The notes beneath the pieces are model-generated. The model was not told where the DNA came from. It did not search any database and saw nothing but the letters and a program-made list of their open reading frames with translations. Made by a program: the position numbers and the translations under genes. From assembly GCA_000955785.1 (NCBI GenBank), contig JYOD01000081.1:1-42289 (forward strand): 42,289 bases of DNA. The letters are read 5' to 3'. This DNA is from Burkholderiaceae bacterium 16. GTDB taxonomy: Bacteria > Pseudomonadota > Gammaproteobacteria > Burkholderiales > Burkholderiaceae. Positions within the stretch are counted from its first letter, which is position 1, and every line of letters begins with the position of its first letter. Shown here piece after piece: positions 39,879 through 42,289 of the stretch.

Positions 39879-40826
39879 GTGAGCGAAACCGTATTGATCC
39901 TCGGCGCCAACGGACGGCTCGGCCGCACCCTGGTGGATGCCTTTGCCGCCGCCGGCTGGAGCGTGCTGGCGCAGGCACGCCGCCCGCTGGCCGGCGCCGT
40001 GCCGCAAGGCGTGCGCAGCCTCGCCATCGACGTTGCCGACACCGCGCAGTTGAGCGCCGCCGCGCGCGGCGCCAGCGTGGTGGTGAACGCGCTGAACCCC
40101 GTCTACACGGAATGGGAGCAGCACGCCGAAGCGCTCGCGTGCAGCGCAATGGATGTGGCGCAGGCACTGGGCGCTCTGCTGCTCTTCCCAGGCAACGTCT
40201 ACAACTACGGCGAATCCATGCCGCCGCTGCTGCGCCCCGGCACCGACGAGCGGCCCAGCGCACGCAAGGGCCAGATCCGTTGCCTTATCGAGGCGGCCAT
40301 GCGCAAGCGCGCCCCGGCGCTGCGCAGCGTGGTCATCCGCGCCGGAGACTTCTTTGGCGGGCCGGGGCGCGGCTCATGGATGGACCTGGCGATCGCCAAA
40401 TCGCTCGACCAAGGCAAGGTCGTCTACCCAGGCCCGCGCGACTGCGCGCATGCCTGGGCCTACCTGCCCGACCTGGCGCAGGCATTCGTTGCCGTGGCGC
40501 AGCGCCAAGCGGACCTGCTCGGCCATGCCGTACTGCATTTCGCGGGGCATACGCTGACGGGCGGGCAACTGGTGAGCGCGCTGGCGGAAGCCAGCGGCAT
40601 GCAGCAAGCGCCGCGCGTGGGCGGCATGCCCTGGTGGCTGATCCGCGCCGGCGGCGCGGTAGTGCCGATGTGGCGCGAACTCGCGGAGATGGCTTACTTG
40701 TGGAAGGTGCCGCACGCGCTCGACGGCTCCGCGCTGCAAGCGCTGGTGGGCGAGTTGCCGCGCACGCCGCTCAGGCAGGCGCTGCGCGAGAGCCTTGGCG
40801 AACTGGGTTTGCGGGTGGCGGCCTGA
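39879..40826 (+). CDS. NAD(P)-binding, epimerase-like (extended SDR) protein
   Basis: A 315-residue protein. Its start GTG 39879 has AAGGAG just upstream. The Rossmann motif GANGRLG at residues 9-15 is a GxxGxxG form, and LLLFPGNVYNYGESMP holds a possible catalytic Tyr-x3 region (NVYNYG) used in NAD-dependent epimerases/dehydratases. The YxxxK of classical SDRs is not fully formed, so the reaction is uncertain; related proteins act on nucleotide sugars or serve as NAD-binding reductases. It is divergent from LysR 2 and likely its target. Confidence 0.8.
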   Translation: MSETVLILGANGRLGRTLVDAFAAAGWSVLAQARRPLAGAVPQGVRSLAIDVADTAQLSAAARGASVVVNALNPVYTEWEQHAEALACSAMDVAQALGALLLFPGNVYNYGESMPPLLRPGTDERPSARKGQIRCLIEAAMRKRAPALRSVVIRAGDFFGGPGRGSWMDLAIAKSLDQGKVVYPGPRDCAHAWAYLPDLAQAFVAVAQRQADLLGHAVLHFAGHTLTGGQLVSALAEASGMQQAPRVGGMPWWLIRAGGAVVPMWRELAEMAYLWKVPHALDGSALQALVGELPRTPLRQALRESLGELGLRVAA

Positions 40827-40838
40827 GGGCGGTACGTG

Positions 40839-41309
40839 CTATTGCGCCATGGCCTCGGCGCGCGTAATGACGCTGCCGAAATGATGCAGCCACAGCTTTA
40901 CGCCCAGCGCGCCGGAAGGATCGAGAGACGAACCTACGGTGAGGTCGGAAAGCAGCGTGGGCTGCAGCCCGGCATCGAACAGCGCAAATCCCGCCGCCAG
41001 CACGCATGTTTCCGTCTGGATGCCGGCGACAAGCACCCGCTCGGGCGCCAGTTCGCGCAGATACGCGATCGCATCGCCGGATGGGAGATAGCCATGCTTC
41101 ACGAACACGCGATCCGCCGGGATCAGGGACGCATCGCCAGTGCCCGGTGCCCAGCCAAGCTGGCGCATGAATGGCGTGCGCGCTTCGTCATGGTGCTCCA
41201 CGGTTGCCACCGAGGGCATCCGGCCCACCAGTGGCAGCAGGCCATCGATCAGCCATTGCGGCGGCGAGAAGGTGGGCTGGACATCGACGATCAACAGGGC
41301 CTGTCGCAA
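40839..41309 (-). CDS. Isochorismatase-like cysteine hydrolase
   Basis: A 156-residue hydrolase of the isochorismatase/nicotinamidase-like fold. The triad is visible: Asp 9 in LLIVDVQ, Lys in RVFVKHGYL and Cys in GIQTETCVLAAGF. I start at TTG 41309 because GGAGA lies 7 bases before it and the domain begins at LRQALLIVDVQ; no ATG is near. It follows the racemase-family gene by 77 bases on the same strand. Family members include N-carbamoylsarcosine amidase and ureidoacrylate hydrolase, so the pair may process a hydantoin- or ureide-like compound. It is shorter than most members. Confidence 0.8.
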   Translation of the reverse strand: MRQALLIVDVQPTFSPPQWLIDGLLPLVGRMPSVATVEHHDEARTPFMRQLGWAPGTGDASLIPADRVFVKHGYLPSGDAIAYLRELAPERVLVAGIQTETCVLAAGFALFDAGLQPTLLSDLTVGSSLDPSGALGVKLWLHHFGSVITRAEAMAQ

Positions 41310-41386
41310 GGTAATCTCTCCGGCGGTCGCATCGGAATGCCTGGCCGACGAATTATACGAGCTGATCGCGACGGCCCCGTCAGGCG

Positions 41387-42130
41387 TCACTGTTGATCCA
41401 GCATCGCCGCCAGCGTCGGCGGCAACCCGTGATTCGGCTTGCGCGGAGGCCGCGCGAAGCTGCCCTCGGCGGCGCCGACAGGCGCCAGCACGATCAGGCT
41501 CTCGCAATGGCGGATCGCGCTCGACACACCATCCACCACCGGCACCGGAATCCGGTCCTTGAGCGTGCGCGCCAGTCCGGCCAGCGGCGCCCCCGCCACG
41601 ATGATCACATCGGCGCCATCCTCCCGCACCGCCTTCAGGCTCAGCTCCTCCAGCCGCGCGGCATGATCCTCCTGCACGCTGCCGATATCGCGCAACGGCT
41701 GCTGCAACGAACGCACGCTGGCCAGCCGCGAGGTCAGCCCGTTGGCAGCCACGCACTCGCGATACCAAGCCTCGATCCGATGCGAGATCGCGATAATGGA
41801 AAAACGCTGCCCGAGCAGGCAAGCGCTAGCCAGCGCCGCCTCCGTCATGCCCACCACGGGCACATTGAACAATTCCTTCAGCCCCGCCAGCCCCGGATCG
41901 CCAAACGCAGCCACCACCAGGCCATCGAACTGCCCCTGATGCTCCGCCGCCACGCAAGCCGTAGCGTAGCCCCCCACCAGCGCCTCGAAACGCGTCTCGA
42001 TATAAGCCACGCCAAACTGCGCCGTCGCCATCTTTAGCGAAGTCCCAGGCGAAGCCGTACGCGCAGCCTCCGCGCGAATCAACTCGGTAACGCTCTCGGA
42101 AATATTAGGATTAACAACAAGAATACGCAT
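41387..42130 (-). CDS. Asp/Glu/hydantoin racemase-family protein lacking both catalytic cysteines
   Basis: A 247-residue protein of the Asp/Glu/hydantoin racemase superfamily. It begins MRILVVNPNISESVTELI and carries FDGLVVAAFGDPGLAGLKELF and GADVIIVAGAPLAGLARTL, the two blocks that in hydantoin and allantoin racemases hold the two catalytic Cys. Here both are Ala (A75 and A181). That rules out the ordinary two-base racemase mechanism. A different lyase-type reaction on the same fold, or a loss of activity, is possible. CGGA lies upstream of ATG 42130. It precedes the isochorismatase-like gene in an apparent two-gene operon. Confidence 0.82.
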   Translation of the reverse strand: MRILVVNPNISESVTELIRAEAARTASPGTSLKMATAQFGVAYIETRFEALVGGYATACVAAEHQGQFDGLVVAAFGDPGLAGLKELFNVPVVGMTEAALASACLLGQRFSIIAISHRIEAWYRECVAANGLTSRLASVRSLQQPLRDIGSVQEDHAARLEELSLKAVREDGADVIIVAGAPLAGLARTLKDRIPVPVVDGVSSAIRHCESLIVLAPVGAAEGSFARPPRKPNHGLPPTLAAMLDQQ

Positions 42131-42221
42131 GATCAAATCCGGGAAAATGCCACCACAACCAGGCCCCCAGGGGCCATCCCCCAGGCGATGCGAAGCGAGC
42201 CGTGAAGGTGTACCAGGCCGT

Positions 42222-42235
42222 ATGGGGCGCCCCAT
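42222..42235. repeat. 14-bp palindrome near the right edge
   Basis: ATGGGGCGCCCCAT is fully self-complementary and lies just before the terminal inverted repeat. Its relation to the racemase promoter on the minus strand is unclear. Confidence 0.4.
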
Positions 42236-42252
42236 CCGGCGCGCCTTTTTTG

Positions 42253-42289
42253 CCTACTTTTTTGGCTCAAGACAAAAAAGTAGGTCGCC
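42253..42289. repeat. Terminal inverted repeat, dispersed-repeat type
   Basis: CCTACTTTTTTG (42253-42264) and CAAAAAAGTAGG (42273-42284) are perfect 12-bp arms around GCTCAAGA. Preceded by GGCGCGCC and a T-run, it can act as a terminator for rightward transcription. The outer GGCGAC is shared with the 22912 copy. The element may continue past the window edge. Confidence 0.65.

Noticed and set aside
39706..40263. A 186-codon extension of the LysR 2 reading frame toward the epimerase gene
   Set aside because: It is Arg/Ala/Pro-rich shadow sequence antisense to the epimerase; the LysR domain and a good ribosome site mark the start at 39705.
1..42289. CRISPR arrays, tRNA or rRNA genes, transposases and integrases
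   Set aside because: I looked for repeat-spacer periodicity, cloverleaf-like arms and typical recombinase motifs by eye and found none; a covariance-model scan would be decisive for RNA genes.

Overview
The window looks like a chromosome segment of a high-GC betaproteobacterium of the Burkholderiaceae, most like Cupriavidus or Ralstonia. This rests on the very GC-rich codon use, a Bug/TctC-type solute receptor, two beta-keto-acid cleavage enzymes (BKACE), several LysR, AraC and GntR regulators beside catabolic genes, and a Burkholderiales-style set of DUF genes. It is a judgement from protein flavour, not a database match. I found no rRNA, tRNA, CRISPR array, transposase or integrase.

Layout. 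0.2-4.5 kb is a less GC-rich accessory patch: a DUF6946 protein with a D...ExK nuclease-like pattern, DUF6429, and a translationally coupled pair of DUF6155 and a TOTE-type primase-helicase. 4.8-8.6 kb holds DUF3293, ADP-ribosylglycohydrolase, DUF445, a MazG-like pyrophosphohydrolase and a secreted protein. 8.9-14.6 kb holds an M81 (MlrC) peptidase-family gene and a GntR-controlled set of SDR dehydrogenase, BKACE and MFS importer. 14.7-23.7 kb is mixed: a MoaD-like protein with a BNR propeller, DUF72, DbpA helicase, RIO kinase, DUF2855/TetR, a CDGSH iron-sulfur protein, a CBS protein and a lipoprotein.

23.7-33.4 kb is the most coherent and interesting part. It is a predicted catabolic locus with a serine hydrolase, a TauD/TfdA dioxygenase, a medium-chain reductase, an AraC regulator, a second BKACE, a Bug receptor, an acyl-CoA ligase and a second AraC regulator. 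Four promoters in it carry the same tandem element (TGNCSC-N8-AA twice, 20 or 21 bp apart, ending AAGCG), each followed by a -10-like hexamer 18-19 nt downstream. This looks like a local AraC-type regulon for an unidentified beta-keto acid route.

33.8-42.2 kb holds a DHA2-type efflux pump, an exported glutathione peroxidase, an ODP-type metallo-beta-lactamase-fold protein behind a well-placed FNR-type promoter, a GST/LysR divergon, a LysR/epimerase divergon with a long palindrome, and an isochorismatase-family hydrolase with an Asp/Glu-racemase-family protein that lacks both expected catalytic cysteines. The window ends in a short inverted repeat related to a degenerate copy near 22.9 kb.
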